DNA of 64,000 nt from Thamnaconus septentrionalis. Taxonomy: Eukaryota > Chordata > Actinopteri > Tetraodontiformes > Monacanthidae. Position numbers and translations under genes: made by a program. The stretch spans positions 1,743,015-1,807,014 of the forward strand of contig CM020508.1 of assembly GCA_009823395.1 (NCBI GenBank). Reading direction: 5' to 3'. The notes below the pieces were generated by a model that worked only from the letters and a program-made list of their open reading frames with translations, made no database searches and was not told the DNA's origin. Shown in pieces: positions 11,419 to 23,086 of the stretch; the stretch's first letter is position 1, and each line of letters starts with the position of its first letter.

Positions 11419-13368
11419 TTAGATGGGCTTGATCTTGAAGTGCAGACCGATGAGACTGAAGACGAGACACTTCAGGTCCTGGACCAGGTAGTAGAAGACA
11501 CGGAGGCCCTCAGGGTCCCTGCGAGACACGTGTGTTTATTTCACCATTTCAAGTGTTTAATGTCCAGTTCGGTTTGGACCCTTCACTTACTTTGACTGAT
11601 TGACGTCAATTAAGGAACCGATTTTGGAAGTGGTGAATGAGATGTGCTCGTCTCCGATGACGATCTCCAGTTCCTGTGAAGGTCCACCAGAAAAAAGAGG
11701 ACAAGTTATCTTCAAGGATTTACCTGCAGATCAGTAACTCGCTACAGCTCTACACAATTACGGAGACAAAGTTGTGTATGATTAGTCTGAAAATTAATAT
11801 CTTCCTTGGAGTGTCCCGAAGGAATATCAATCTAAACAAGTGTAACTTGCATTAATTCACATTAATTTTTTCCACACAACTAGAACTTCCTATTAGTGCT
11901 GAACAGCCGTGGAAGTGCCGGGGCAACAAATGGGGAACTGGGATGATGTCAACAAGTTGTTGTGATAATCATGAAAAAAGGTCACAAACCTGTCTTCCAA
12001 CTCTGTCCGGCGGCGGCCACAGAGCGTCATCTTCCTTTGTGATCTCACTGTCATCAATGATTCTCTTCAGCTCCTCCATCACACTCTTGTGTACGTATGC
12101 CTGTTTGGCACAACAGGTGAGAGTCAAAATCCAGTGCAGGTTTAAAACTGTTTCATACTAAGCTTTATGGGTGTAGGTACTTTGTTGATAATCATTTTGA
12201 AGCTCCCTCATAATTGTTGATTACAAAAATCAACAAAAGCTGTTTAATAAATTTGATATGAGAGAAACTAAAAGTCAACTCTGTGGGCGAGTGGATACAT
12301 TTTTGTTCCTGCTGCTGTTCATACTGTATTATTGAGCGTTACTGAGAGGAAGTCATGTATTCTCACATAATGGAGCACAGGTTTGTACGCAGGTGAGTAC
12401 ATGACACAAGATAGAGGATGACTGGAATAGTTCACTTTAAATTTCAGTTTAGAGTCTACACTTACCTACATTTGCAGAACTGTTTATAATTAAAAGGACC
12501 GGATGGAAGTACTTTATGAAAAGTCCCAAAACTGGACTATGATTACGAAACCAGTCCCTCTGTGAAACTCAACCACTGTTAGATCGAACAGTAATCGCCA
12601 CCAGAGCCGCCGTCAACATCGGGATGAAAAGTAAATGGGTGAGATTTCTTGTTGTTGATGATCACACTTTACAAAACAACGTCGTATTGTGTATTCTGCC
12701 AAATTTAAAAAAAAAAAAAAATGTTGACTTGAATATGCAAACAAATGCAGACCATGCAACACCGACTTCAATCTCTGGTTTAATATGCTTTATCAACAAT
12801 GACGCTTAGGACGAAAGGTACCTCTTTCCGGATCATGACGTCATTCTTGTAGTTGCTGTTGTTTGCATACCTCAGTTTACCTGTGAGAAGACATCAAATT
12901 CAATGGCAATCAAGATGTTTTTTTTTTTTTTTTTTTCATTCAATCACAATCTCGACATAGCTCGGATTAGCGTGTTAGCAAACCACATGCAGCTGAACCC
13001 GTATTCGACTAGTTCAAGTAACACTTTCAAAAAGGTGTATTTTAATTGACCATATGAGGGACTATTTGAAGTTAAACATTAACCAAGAATAATATTAATT
13101 CAGTTTTTGTTTTTTTGTTTTTTTTTTAAAGAAGAAGAAGAAGAAAAGAAAATGTGGCGGCGGACGCGGCAACTAGCGCAAAGTCCGCCGCGGCCTAGAC
13201 GCAGCCGGTTAGCTAGCGACGTTAGCACGGACTGAGAAAAGCTACCGCTTCTCTCATCCCGACGGCAAAGTACTCACCATCGGGTCTAAATTCAAATTCT
13301 AAAAACTCGTGTCCGAACTTTCCTTTGTGACCGACATAATATCTCAAATAGAAGTCACTTGTGGACAT
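11419..13368 (-). CDS. magoh: Protein mago nashi homolog, exon-junction complex core subunit
   Basis: MAGOH binds RBM8A/Y14 and locks eIF4A3 on spliced mRNA, acting in mRNA localisation, nonsense-mediated decay and splicing. Five exons on the minus strand: 13368-13278, 12880-12822, 12100-11990, 11673-11591 and 11518-11419, giving 147 residues (human 146). The product reads [19 protein letters not shown], then [50 protein letters not shown], and ends [10 protein letters not shown], essentially identical to vertebrate MAGOH. All introns are GT-AG. The start at 13368 is the only Met that gives the family N-terminus. It is divergent from aatf (422 bp apart) and convergent with cpt2. Separating MAGOH from MAGOHB by sequence alone is difficult; the cpt2 neighbour favours MAGOH. 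Confidence 0.97.
13208..13227. promoter_or_regulatory. TTAGC/CTAGC motif cluster in magoh intron 1
   Basis: GTTAGCTAGCGACGTTAGCA lies 50 bp inside magoh intron 1, next to CpG-rich sequence. It belongs to the recurring motif class described in the findings. Its regulatory role is inferred only. Confidence 0.35.
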
Positions 13369-13789
13369 ATTTGCTCTTTCGCTTCTGTGGATGGTACGTG
13401 TGCTGCGAGGGAACAAGAGCAGCAGGCTTCGTGTACGCATGCGTAGACTGTTTCAAACAGGGTTGTTTTGCTACCCAAAGTAGGTCTGCCAAGGTGTCAC
13501 TGTAACCTTTTCTGCTTCTGATTGTAAATTAAATATGTCGCGCATTGATTATTATCTCTCAACATTTATATTCAAGTTTTCATTTTACAACTATTTCGTT
13601 AATCGCTTTATCTCTCAGCTTCTTGCTACGTCGATAATCTATTGACGATAGTTTCTGCCTGAAAGTCAGTCAACGGGGAGAGCAGCTATTTACAATCCGT
13701 CGCGCATTGCTGACGTCATCTGTACGCGCTCCAAGGGACCCGCTCCAGCGTCAAACCACACACGTGAGGCTGTTTTAAACGCTTCACCG
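13369..13789. promoter_or_regulatory. Bidirectional promoter region magoh/aatf
   Basis: magoh starts leftward at 13368 and aatf starts rightward at 13790, so this 421-bp gap must hold both promoters and 5' UTRs. The aatf-proximal half contains several CpGs and a CRE-like TGACGTCA (about 13711). No TATA box is obvious. Confidence 0.6.
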
Positions 13790-15449
13790 ATGGCGAGCTC
13801 GTTCTCTCAAGAGCTCGAGGAGCTGCTGAACCCGCTGCCGAAGTTCGCCGATCCGGAGGACGACGACGACGACGAGGCCACCAAAGCCCGGGTGGTCGAT
13901 CCGTTCGACGAGGACGGCGGCGGCGACGGCGACGGCGATGTGGCCACTAGACTCAGCGCGCTGCGGAAGGGCAGCGCGTCCCTGCTGTCAGAGACAGACC
14001 GGCGGTACGTAGGAAAGCCGGTGTCTCGCAAACAGCTGCTAATCGAGATGGAGGCGGAGGATGATGAGGAGGAGGAGGAGGAGGCGGAGGAGGAGGAGGA
14101 GGATGAAGAAGGAAGTGTTGGCCAGCAGGAGGATGACGATGATGATTCCATGATTGAGGAGGAAGAGGAGGACGATGATGTGATGGACAGAGATGCAAAA
14201 GATGCTGAGCTGCTCTCCCAAAACGATGGTGCCGATGTGACCTTTCCTCAGGGCGTGGACTTCCACAAACTCACAGACGGCATGGATGACCTGGGGGTCA
14301 GTGATGATGATGATGATGATGATGATGAGGAAGACGACGACGGGGAGGAGGATGTCGAAGGCAGTGACGACGGCGACGACTCGGATGGTAGCGAGCTGGA
14401 CGGTGGTGAAGACGGTGGGACAGTGCAGACCTTCTCCCGGGAGAAGGTGGACGAGGAGGTGGAGAAAGGGAAGGCGGTGAAGAACCAGCTGACCCTGTGG
14501 GACCAGCTGCTGGAGGGCAGAATCAAACTCCAGAAGGCCCTGGTGACAGCCAACCAGCTGCCGCAGCCGCAGACCTTCGGCGAGTTCAAGAGGAGGGGCG
14601 GAGCTGAGCTGGCGGTCGAGCTGAAGAACTCCCACAAGGCTCTGAAGGCTCTGCAGAGAACCCTGGTGGAGCTGCACGACCAGCTGCTCTACCAGAACCC
14701 GGAGACCCGGCTGGTCACACTAGGGCAGGGGGAGGAGGAGGAGGAGATAATGAGCAGCGGCGATGAAGGTGGAGGGTGCGGAGCTCCAAAGAGGAAGCTG
14801 GAGATGGCCGAGTACCCAGACTTCATGGCCAAGCGCTTCGCCGCCTTCCAGCCCTACCGGGACGCCACGCTGCAGAAGTGGCACGACAAGACCCGGCTGA
14901 CGACGGGCCGCAGGAGCAAAGGCTTCGGCGCCTTCGACCGGAACATCCTGAGCCAGGTGGAGCAGGTGATGCTGGACAGGGAGAGGCTGCTGCGCCGCAC
15001 GCAGACCCGCCGCTCCGAGTACCGCGTCCTGGGAAAAGCCGAAGCTCCCCCACCCCCATCCAGCAGGGGAGGAGGAGCAGCAGCAGCAGCAGCTGAAGGC
15101 CAACGCCCACCTGAAGGACCTGGACGAGGACATCTTTGACGACGACGACTTCTACCACCAGCTGCTGCGCGAGCTGATCGAGCGGCGGACCAGCGCCTCA
15201 GACCCCAACGACCAGGTGGCCATGGGCCGCCAGTGGCTCGCCATCCAGAAGCTGCGCAGCAAGATCAAGAAGAAGGTGGACACCAAGGCCAGCAAGGGGC
15301 GCAAGACGCGCTTCCACGTCCACGGCAAGCTTCTCAACTTCATGGCCCCCGTCGACCACTGCGCCATGAGCGACGAGGCGCGCAGCGAACTCTACCGCGG
15401 CCTCTTTGGCCAAGCCCACGGCGTTGCCAACGCCGGCGCCAGAGAGTGA
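13790..15449 (+). CDS. aatf: AATF/Che-1 (apoptosis-antagonizing transcription factor), intronless, with apparent frameshift
   Basis: AATF is a nucleolar and transcription-regulatory protein linked to RNA polymerase II, Rb and ribosome biogenesis. The product begins with a family-typical N-terminus ([16 protein letters not shown]) and has long Asp/Glu tracts. The AATF domain follows ([20 protein letters not shown], then [15 protein letters not shown]), then [23 protein letters not shown] and [18 protein letters not shown]. The frame then slips by one base within the C-runs at 15047-15057. The next frame continues exactly as the family C-terminal domain ([51 protein letters not shown]) to the stop at 15449. 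Joined, it is about 552 residues, as expected (human 560). One extra C explains the shift and could be a sequencing error. The whole CDS lacks introns, whereas AATF is multi-exonic in mammals. Confidence 0.9.
14045..14360. repeat. GAG/GAT/GAC triplet-rich coding repeats in aatf
   Basis: Imperfect GAG and GAT runs, for example around 14063-14110 and 14300-14340, encode the acidic tracts of AATF. The open frames on other strands here (poly-Ser, poly-Ile) are shadows of this composition. Confidence 0.85.
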
Positions 15450-16704
15450 CGGACATGGAAGCAAAGCAGTGCCTTTATATTAATATTTTATATAATATTA
15501 TTATTACTGTGTGTGTGTGTGTAGGGTGAAACTATGTGTTCTGCTGCATTCCAGATGTGGCTCAGCAGGGGCCTTCTCACTGAGCATCTGGGATACACAC
15601 ACACACACCTGTGACTGACACACACCTGTAGCATCCGTCCCTCAGCTGGACGCCGATCTTGATCTTTGGCAGCGTCACATTTTTACTGTACAACGTTCTA
15701 CAGGTGACTCAGTTTTGTTATTCATCTACTGAATGTTTTTATGCTCTTCATGTAATTGTTGTACAAATAATGCATAATACAAATTATTTGGCGGTAATGG
15801 CTTCACATTTTTCTTGAAAATCAAACTAAAACATTGCTTCCCTCTCAGCCAACACAGCAGCCCACTTGTCAAAAGCACGTTTTGGGTTGTTGTTTTTAGT
15901 TTATTTTTCAAAAAAAAAAAAATCTTTTTTTTTTTCCTCCCTTCATCCAAAAACCTTTTGACAGTCAGGCGACTCATAAATGACTGTGGCCAGATGCAAC
16001 AATTGCCTATTTTCTTCCGATTTTGCTATAATTTAATACCTTTGCACACATTTAAATCCAGGAATTGCAAAGCGACAAACACATCAAGTCAACCAAAAGT
16101 ACCTGAGAATTTTATTGATGAACCCAGGTGCAAAAAAAAAAAAAAACTTTTTTTTTTTTTTTTTTTCATAAACTAACAACACAAAGTGGCAAGAAACGTA
16201 ACACTCTGGGGGTGATTTCATTGCAACATAGTTGCTCTTTATGTTTCACACTGAACAGCAACGTCCATGAAGACGGAAGCAGGAACTGTATCTTTGGCGG
16301 CAGGGTGATGTGATGCATCAGAAGGTCTGAGGTGGTAAATCGGTTGTTTGTTGATTCGTGAACATAAAGCGGCTCAGGTCAGGAAAACCTTCATTATTTA
16401 AAAAAAAAAAAAAAAAAACAGAAAAAGGCTGTTTGCATAAAGGCAGATTGAAATAAGACACAGTAGCATTGGCTGATTTGATCAGCTGCTGCAGACAGCT
16501 GAGGTCAAACCCTGCAGTGAAACACCTGGTGGCTGCACAGAGGATTTTTTTTTAAAGGTTCAGAAGCAGCGGCAGCTTCGTACAGTAGTTGAGCCAAAAA
16601 AAAACAACAGAATTAAAATAGTTTTTCCCTCCTCACTGGTCGCTAAATCCAATCAGATGCCTGTACTATTAAAAAATGTGCGGCGAAGAGGATCGCGAGG
16701 CCCA
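15450..16704. other. Convergent 3' flanks of aatf and uck2
   Basis: No gene is supported here. The stretch holds the aatf 3' UTR, (GT)n and (AC)n runs (about 15508-15523 and 15595-15607), homopolymer A/T runs, and the uck2 3' UTR with a minus-strand AATAAA at 16111-16116. I found no canonical plus-strand AATAAA for aatf. Confidence 0.6.
16111..16116 (-). other. Likely uck2 poly(A) signal
   Basis: TTTATT on the plus strand is AATAAA on the minus strand, about 590 bp after the uck2 stop codon. Confidence 0.5.
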
Positions 16705-19700
16705 TCAGTGAGGCCGACTGCTGGACTCCAGGTTCTGCTGCTTCCTCACATCGTGAGCAGCCAAGCAGCCGTTCTGTCGTTTGGTCAGGCCACCATTCAG
16801 GATGTCCTGGATGTGCTGGACGATGAGGTTTATGGCCACTGGAGGGAGACAGAGAGTGTGAGAGGGGTGTCACAGTTTGACCTTTTTTTCCACAATCTAT
16901 TATCCCTAAAAAAAAAACTGCAGACCCAAAGAAAAGCACAATTAGCCATGTGTTTACAGCCTCCTGCTAAAAACTGATGCTCTGTCAGACCTCACCACAT
17001 CTGGAAGGGGACAAAAAAAAAAAAAAGGTCACAGAGGTTGTAGTCAACACCTGGCTGTGGGGGTGTGGCCACTGATGTGCAGCAGTATTGCTCAGGTATG
17101 TGCCCTTTGTGACATCACAAACGAGCACTATTTTAGCACATACTGTGAAAGGTGGAGCCACTGGAGGAAGTAAAGGGTTGACTTTTCACTTTACTTGTGG
17201 AAAATTATATACGCATATTTATTATTCCAACTATTAACTATGATGATGATGATGATGACTTATTTTTCTGCTCATTTCAACACATTGCCTCAATTCTTCC
17301 AGACTCTTTGTGGGATCGTCAGCCAAGAAAGAACTCGGTTTTTGTTTTCAGCTGTAAAGCGCTGTTTTGATTCCTGATGTTTTTTTTTTTCCTCAGTTCC
17401 CAGCTCAGACGTCAACAGACACACAGCTGTGACCTTCACCAGCGCCACTGTTTAGGCTGCACCCGCCACCGCCACCTCTCTCATTGCGATTCTCACACTA
17501 ACCGGGGGGACAAATACTCACCAAGGTTGTCGGCCCCTCGTGGTATGATCACATCTGCATACTTCTTTGTCTAGACAGGACAGAGCGGACACAGGGAATG
17601 GAGGCATTGAGCGGGTCTCGCACACTCAACCTCGACTCTGAGCAGCAGCGGCAGTGACGTGCAGGAAAAAATAAATGTAAAAAACACTCACCGGCAGGCA
17701 AAACTCCTCAAACGCAGGCTTGACAAAAGTGATGTACTGCACCAGGATGCTTTCCAGGTCGCGTCCACGCTCGCTAATGTCGCGCAACACTGGTGGGCGA
17801 TGGGTGACACAACGCAAAGACTGAGCAAAAATATTTCACATCAAGCTTTTCGAGACAAATGGGTGATATTCCAGAGCCCCAAATCCTCTCGCTTTATTTG
17901 AAACAAAAAAAAAAAAATGAATATGGTATATTTGAGGGTAAATCTCTGGTTTTCAGAGACTGTGTGCCGTCCCCCCTCACCTCTCCGGGACAGACGTGTG
18001 TCGGCGTCCGTGTCGACAAAGAGCTTCATCTGGAAGAGGTCACGGATCTCCTGAGAGTAGAACATGAGGATTCCCTCGAAGAGCACCACGTCTGCCGGGT
18101 ACACCGTCACCACCTCCGCTTTTCTGAAACACACACAAGCAGGCTGAGCTGTGGAAAAAATGGGTTATATATACAGTATAAGTCACGTGAAGCTGAGCAG
18201 GTTGCTGGGGAATCACCGGGAATGAGAGACAAAGTCGTAGACGGGGATGTGAACCGTCTTCCCCGCCTTGATGTCCCACAGTGTCGCGACCACCAGGTCG
18301 TTGTCGAACGCATCTGGACAGGAGGACACAACACAACACAACACATATGTCGTTAAAGCTGCAGGACAAATGGCAGCTGTGTAAAGGAGTTGGGCAGGGG
18401 TGAAAAACTACGGCCTGGGGGCCACATGTGGTCCCTTGAGCTTTTTAATCCAGCCCGCGGAACTTGAAGAAATTATATCGAGAGTAAGTAAGTCACAAAA
18501 TAGCTGTATTTCATCAATTTTTCCCAATGTTTTAAGAGTCATTTCAATAAAGAGCTTAATAGGGCTTCAAAAACTGATCTTCTATCTATCTATCTTGTTA
18601 ATTTTGAGCTCCCTGACCCAGGTGCCTACCTGGGTGGTCGAAGTTGAATTGGCCTCTGAGAGCCTTGGCCTTCTGCTCCGTAGTGAGGACTCGGTAGAAG
18701 GAGTCCTGGCTCAGGATGGCCACCTGCCGCTTGCGGTGGTCGAGGTCGTTCTGGCCCAGCAGCTCCATAATCTTGCTGCACACTGACGACTGCACGGGGC
18801 CGGTGGGATAAAAGCAACATCAGTCGAGAAATCAGGGGTCAACTCTGGGTACTCCGTGGCCTGTTCCAGTGGTTTTCACGCACAAAAATGAATGCTTTAC
18901 TCCTTGTTTGGACAACACGGTGGGAACAGCAGGTGTCTCTGAGAAACAGTTACTCGTGTAGCAGAAATACCAGGAAGTCGAAGCCACAAACAGACGCCCG
19001 CTGAACCACAATCGCGCAGTGCCAACTCCTTGAAACTAACTCCGACTTGGAGGGAACATATTTTACATTCCCTGTTTCAATCGTAATAATTCACGGTTTC
19101 ATGAAATGGAAATTATCAAATGGGTCAGGTGTTTGAAATGGTAGATTTGTGGCCCGGGGTCTGTCCCCAGGCGATCCAGCATGCAGGGGATGGTGCAAAA
19201 ACATTTTTTTCCCTGCTTTTTTTATTTTATTGCAGATGTTTAATCACTAGCTGCAAAAAAAAACTATTATTAAGCCAACAAAATTTTATATACTGTTGAT
19301 AAAGACGCAGTGGGAGCAGATCATGATGAAGAAAATACTTAGGGAATGTAAACATTTTATTGTACTTCAGAGTACTTTAATCTTTTTTTTAATTATTGCT
19401 CCTATTTGTACACTGCCTTAGGTTGTTGTTGTTTATTTTATCCCCCCTCACCTCCCACTGCGCGCTACTATGGTTCTCACAGTAACGCGCACACACTTCT
19501 TTGAACACGGCAGCCCAAACTGTTAGAACACCGGTGGGTCCTGCGAAGTTTTATGCTCATTAACTCAAACCGCATCCGCGCATTTTAAACAGTGTCAAGG
19601 GGAAAAAAAGAATCTCGACCGTGATAGAATCCTACAGTCTAGTTGTCTGGTCGAGCCCTGCTAAATGCACACATGCGCTCTTGTTTTTAATATTTTTCCT

Positions 19701-20017
19701 ACTGACTGAAGCGGCGCGCGTCACGCTGACTGACCCACAGGTTTAATTTAATGTGGCCAAAAAAATATCCTCCCCTCATCTCATCTCATCTTTACATTGT
19801 CCTCCAAGAAAAAGAGATCGGTCCAATTGTCTGGGTTCACACACACGCAAAACACACTCACACCAATCAGACAGTGACGGTCTACATGCAGCGCGGCGAT
19901 GCGGATGCCCACCTTCCCGCTCGCCGTCCCTCCGGCCACGCCGATGATGAAGGGCTCCCGGTTCGAGGTCCCATTCCCGGCCGGGTCACCTGGCATTGTC
20001 TCGCTGTCAGCCAGCAT
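16705..20017 (-). CDS. uck2: Uridine-cytidine kinase 2
   Basis: Phosphorylates uridine and cytidine with ATP in the pyrimidine salvage pathway, in the cytosol. Seven exons on the minus strand: 20017-19913, 18789-18630, 18313-18217, 18123-17981, 17789-17692, 17570-17522 and 16838-16705, giving 261 residues, equal to human UCK2. The Walker A P-loop GGTASGK ends exon 1. Then come [97 protein letters not shown] and [14 protein letters not shown], ending [23 protein letters not shown] favours UCK2 over UCK1. Fish have two uck2 genes, and I cannot tell a from b. It is divergent from tmco1 and convergent with aatf. Confidence 0.96.
18394..18480. mobile_element. hAT-like transposon end fragment in uck2 intron 2
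   Basis: CAGGGGTGAAAAACTACGGC, followed by GGGGGCCACATGTGGTCCC and CCAGCCCGCGG, resembles the terminal region of hAT (Charlie-type) elements, which begin CAGGGGT and carry GGCCC/GCCCGCGG blocks. I see only one end, so it is a fragment and the family call is tentative. Confidence 0.45.
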
Positions 20018-20292
20018 GCTTCATCTGCGGGGCGATGCGTCTCTCTGACACACGGGGGGGCTGTACCCCTCCCATCTGACGCCGCCGCCGTTGCTGATGC
20101 TGCTGATGAAATGTTCAGTTGAGGAGGGTAAAAAGGAAAAAAAGAAAAATAAGAAAAACACATGATGAAATGTGAGGCATCTCTGTGTCATATATTCAGC
20201 CGTTTCACTTATCGTTGAAGTTCTGTTAAACCTGCTGCAGAATCCCTCCGGTTGTACCACGAGGAAAAATTAAAAGCACATCATTGAATGAA

Positions 20293-20330
<38 letters not shown>

Positions 20331-20912
20331 AACATGGCTACAATGCAGTTTCATGTGGATATTAAACTTCTTTATTTACGCCCGAGAAATTGTTATTACT
20401 TTGCTCAGGTTAAAAGAGGGGGTTTAAAAACAAACAAACAAAAAAAAAACAACTGGTAAAGCCCGAGAGTCGTTAACCATGTAGGTGCGCTGCATGATGT
20501 GAGCTGCACATGCGCCAAAACCGTGTACGGTAATACCACAGGGACAAATTTCTTCTTTAACGAAATTGAATATATCCTATATAAATGTTAACGCTGCCAA
20601 AGCCTGAAAGAAGCCGGTTTACGTATTTATGGAGAATGTTTAATGACTCATTCAAGTTATTCCACCTCACCTCGGAAGCAGCATCACAACTGTGCCTGAG
20701 AACCAGCATGTTTTGGGGGCGTTTTTCTTTTTTCTTTCTCCGCAAGCATGACCCGGAAGTGAAACCATGCACCCCTTTCGCCAAATGCTGACAGAGCTTT
20801 ATGAAGCTGAAGCTGATCCGGTTAATGTGTCCAGCCTGCTGGCTTCATTCTAAAGCAAAACTCTATTTACAGTTTTTAAATTAACATTTTCATTTAACGT
20901 GACGCTGCAGCA
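20018..20912. promoter_or_regulatory. Divergent promoter region uck2/tmco1
   Basis: uck2 starts leftward at 20017 and tmco1 rightward at 20913. The 895-bp gap contains a 32-base T run (20295-20326) and no supported gene. Both 5' UTRs and promoters should lie here. Confidence 0.55.
20295..20326. repeat. Poly(T) run
   Basis: About 32 consecutive T in the uck2/tmco1 spacer. It could be a retroelement tail on the minus strand, but no body is recognisable. Confidence 0.85.
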
Positions 20913-22645
20913 ATGAGCACCATGTTTCCAGACACGATCCTGATCGTGTTTATCTCCGTCTGTACGGCGCTGCTAGCCGAAGGTGAGTTAAATGACCGAG
21001 TGGCTCTGGGAACTGATCTGTCAGGAACCTTTGACGTGTGCCGTTTTCAGTCTTACATTTCCTTTTCACTGTTAAAATTATTCTCGTTAAATTTTAACGC
21101 ATGCCAACTGCTGATTGGCGTAGCTATGAAAATTACACTATTTAAATGCGAGCTAGCCATGTAAGCTAACCAGGCTAATGCGTTACAGAAATAGTAATCA
21201 GGGCAAGCAGTGGACTTCCGCTTATCCTTTCGAAGTAAATGAGATCGTAAGAAAATGTAATTACCCGAACACCACATTTTTAAAGGGTAGCCCAGTTTTA
21301 TGTTTTGTTTTTGTTTTTTTGTTTTTCTTAAGAATTTTGGCCATGGGAAAATAAGATTTTGTTTGCTGGATTTCGAAACTTTCCCTTCTTTGTCACAATG
21401 CCATTGTAGTTTTTATAAGGGATTTTTTTTTTTTTTTTTAATGGTTTATTTTTTTTTTTTTTTTCTACAAACCCTTTTCCCCTTAGGAATTACGTGGGTT
21501 TTGGTGTATCGGACGGAAAAGTACAAGAGGCTAAAGGCTGAAGTGGAAAAACAAAGTAAAAAGCGTAAGTGATCCCTTCTTTTTCACATTAAACAACTGT
21601 TTTTTTTTTTTTGTTTTTTTAGCGATTGTTTATTTATGACATCCTATTGTGATTTCTGTGTCTTTTTATTTTATTACAGTTGAGAAGAAAAAGGAAACCA
21701 TCACTGAATCCGCAGGACGTCAGCAGAAGAAGAAGATCGGTAAGAATCAATAAACAATCTGTCAAAGTTTGTGTTTAACTTACCATGATTATGATTGCAA
21801 TGACAAAGCAGCGCAGCGAGCAGCCACAGCGTTTCTTCACAAGTCATTTTATGATTTTACAGAGAGGCAAGAAGAGAAACTTAAGAACAACAACAGAGAC
21901 CTGTCTATGGTGGGTTACTTCAACTTCCTGTTTATACAGTTGGCAGGAAAAACTAATCAAATATTCAGTATTTTACTTTTGTGTCTTTATATATGTAGGT
22001 GCGCATGAAGTCTATGTTTGCTATCGGCTTCTGCTTCACAGCCTTGATGGGCATGTTCAACTCCATGTAAGTTGATGCAACAATCTTTTGACTTTAAAAT
22101 TTTAATTCATAACCAAAAAGTTGGTGATACTCAAGTAGATAGAGAAAAACTGTTCTTGCATTGTATAAAAAAAATAAATACAAACGTGGAGGTTCCTCAT
22201 TTCACTTCCTTGCTCTAATGTCTTTCCTTTTTGTGGTGTTTTCTTCAGCTTCGACGGTAGAGTCGTAGCCAAGCTGCCGTTTGTGCCGCTGTCCTACATC
22301 CAGGGCCTGTCGCACCGTAACCTGCTGGGAGAGGATTTTACTGACTGCTCCTTCATTTTCCTGTATATCTTGTGCACCATGTCGATCAGACAGGTATCCG
22401 AGACACCTTCAGAAAATATAAATATCAAGAAGTTTTGTGAAAACATTAGCCACAAGGTTAATGTAATCCCAAGTAATGAATGAATCATCCATATTATTAT
22501 TTCTGATTGTTTTGTTTTTTTGTTTGTTTTATTGTCTTTCCTCCAGAACATCCAGAAGATGCTCGGTCTGGCCCCCTCCAGAGCCGCCACCAAACAGGCT
22601 GGAGGCTTTCTGGGACCTCCTCCTCAGGCTGCCAAGTTCTCCTAA
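20913..22645 (+). CDS. tmco1: TMCO1, ER calcium load-activated channel / translocon-associated membrane protein
   Basis: An ER membrane protein of the Oxa1/EMC3/Get1 superfamily, reported as a calcium load-activated channel and as part of a ribosome-associated multipass translocon. Seven exons: 20913-20982, 21487-21564, 21680-21739, 21863-21909, 21999-22066, 22249-22393 and 22547-22645, giving 188 residues, equal to human. The first membrane helix is ILIVFISVCTALLAEGITWV. A charged coiled coil follows (YKRLKAEVEKQSKK, EKKKETITESAGRQQKKK, RQEEKLKNNNRDLSM), then SMFAIGFCFTALMGMFNS, DGRVVAKLPF, SYIQGLSHRNLLG and FIFLYILCTMSIRQNIQK, with the tail GLAPSRAATKQAGGFLGPP. Splice sites are GT-AG. AATAAA is at 22986-22991. 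Confidence 0.97.
21151..21179. promoter_or_regulatory. CTAGC/GCTAAC motif cluster in tmco1 intron 1
   Basis: GAGCTAGCCATGTAAGCTAA and a following GGCTAATG lie about 170 bp downstream of tmco1 exon 1. This is the same motif class seen near cpt2, magoh, aldh9a1 and med8. Confidence 0.35.
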
Positions 22646-22985
22646 ATATCAAATCATGCAGGGGTGGAAGTTTCTACTTCAGCACTGTCACAGCCCCCAG
22701 ATCAGATGCTGCTGCAGAGTCGCTGGGATGGTGTCAAATGTTGCAGCTATAATACGTTCTGACAAAATTTGTGTTCATGTTATGTTTATTTAACTCTTAT
22801 TTTTTTGACTGTAGAATCTAGTGACAGATAAAGAGGTTGTTAATTATGTTGGCTACTAAAAAGATGCAGATACTTGAGGTGCATTCAGCGCATGCCGTGC
22901 ACCCTTGGAATTTTATTGATTTTTATCACGGTCACGCCACGGTCAGATCCACTTGTCAGTATTAATGTACTGTCTTTGTAATTGC

Positions 22986-22991
22986 AATAAA
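22986..22991 (+). other. tmco1 poly(A) signal
   Basis: AATAAA about 340 bp after the tmco1 stop, in the sequence TGCAATAAATCA. Confidence 0.75.
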
Positions 22992-23086
22992 TCATTTTGA
23001 TTACATTTGAATGAGTATGTCTGCTTTTAATTATCCTCTGATAATTTCACATGTGCAAAAATACTGTGGTGACCTAGGTTGATTAA

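Noticed and set aside
13807..14677. Poly-Ser and hydrophobic ORFs opposite aatf
   Set aside because: They are antisense readings of the GAG/GAT acidic-tract codons.
14286..15158. Frame-shifted ORFs within aatf on both strands
   Set aside because: Only the family-matching frames (13790 onward, then the shifted frame to 15449) are supported.
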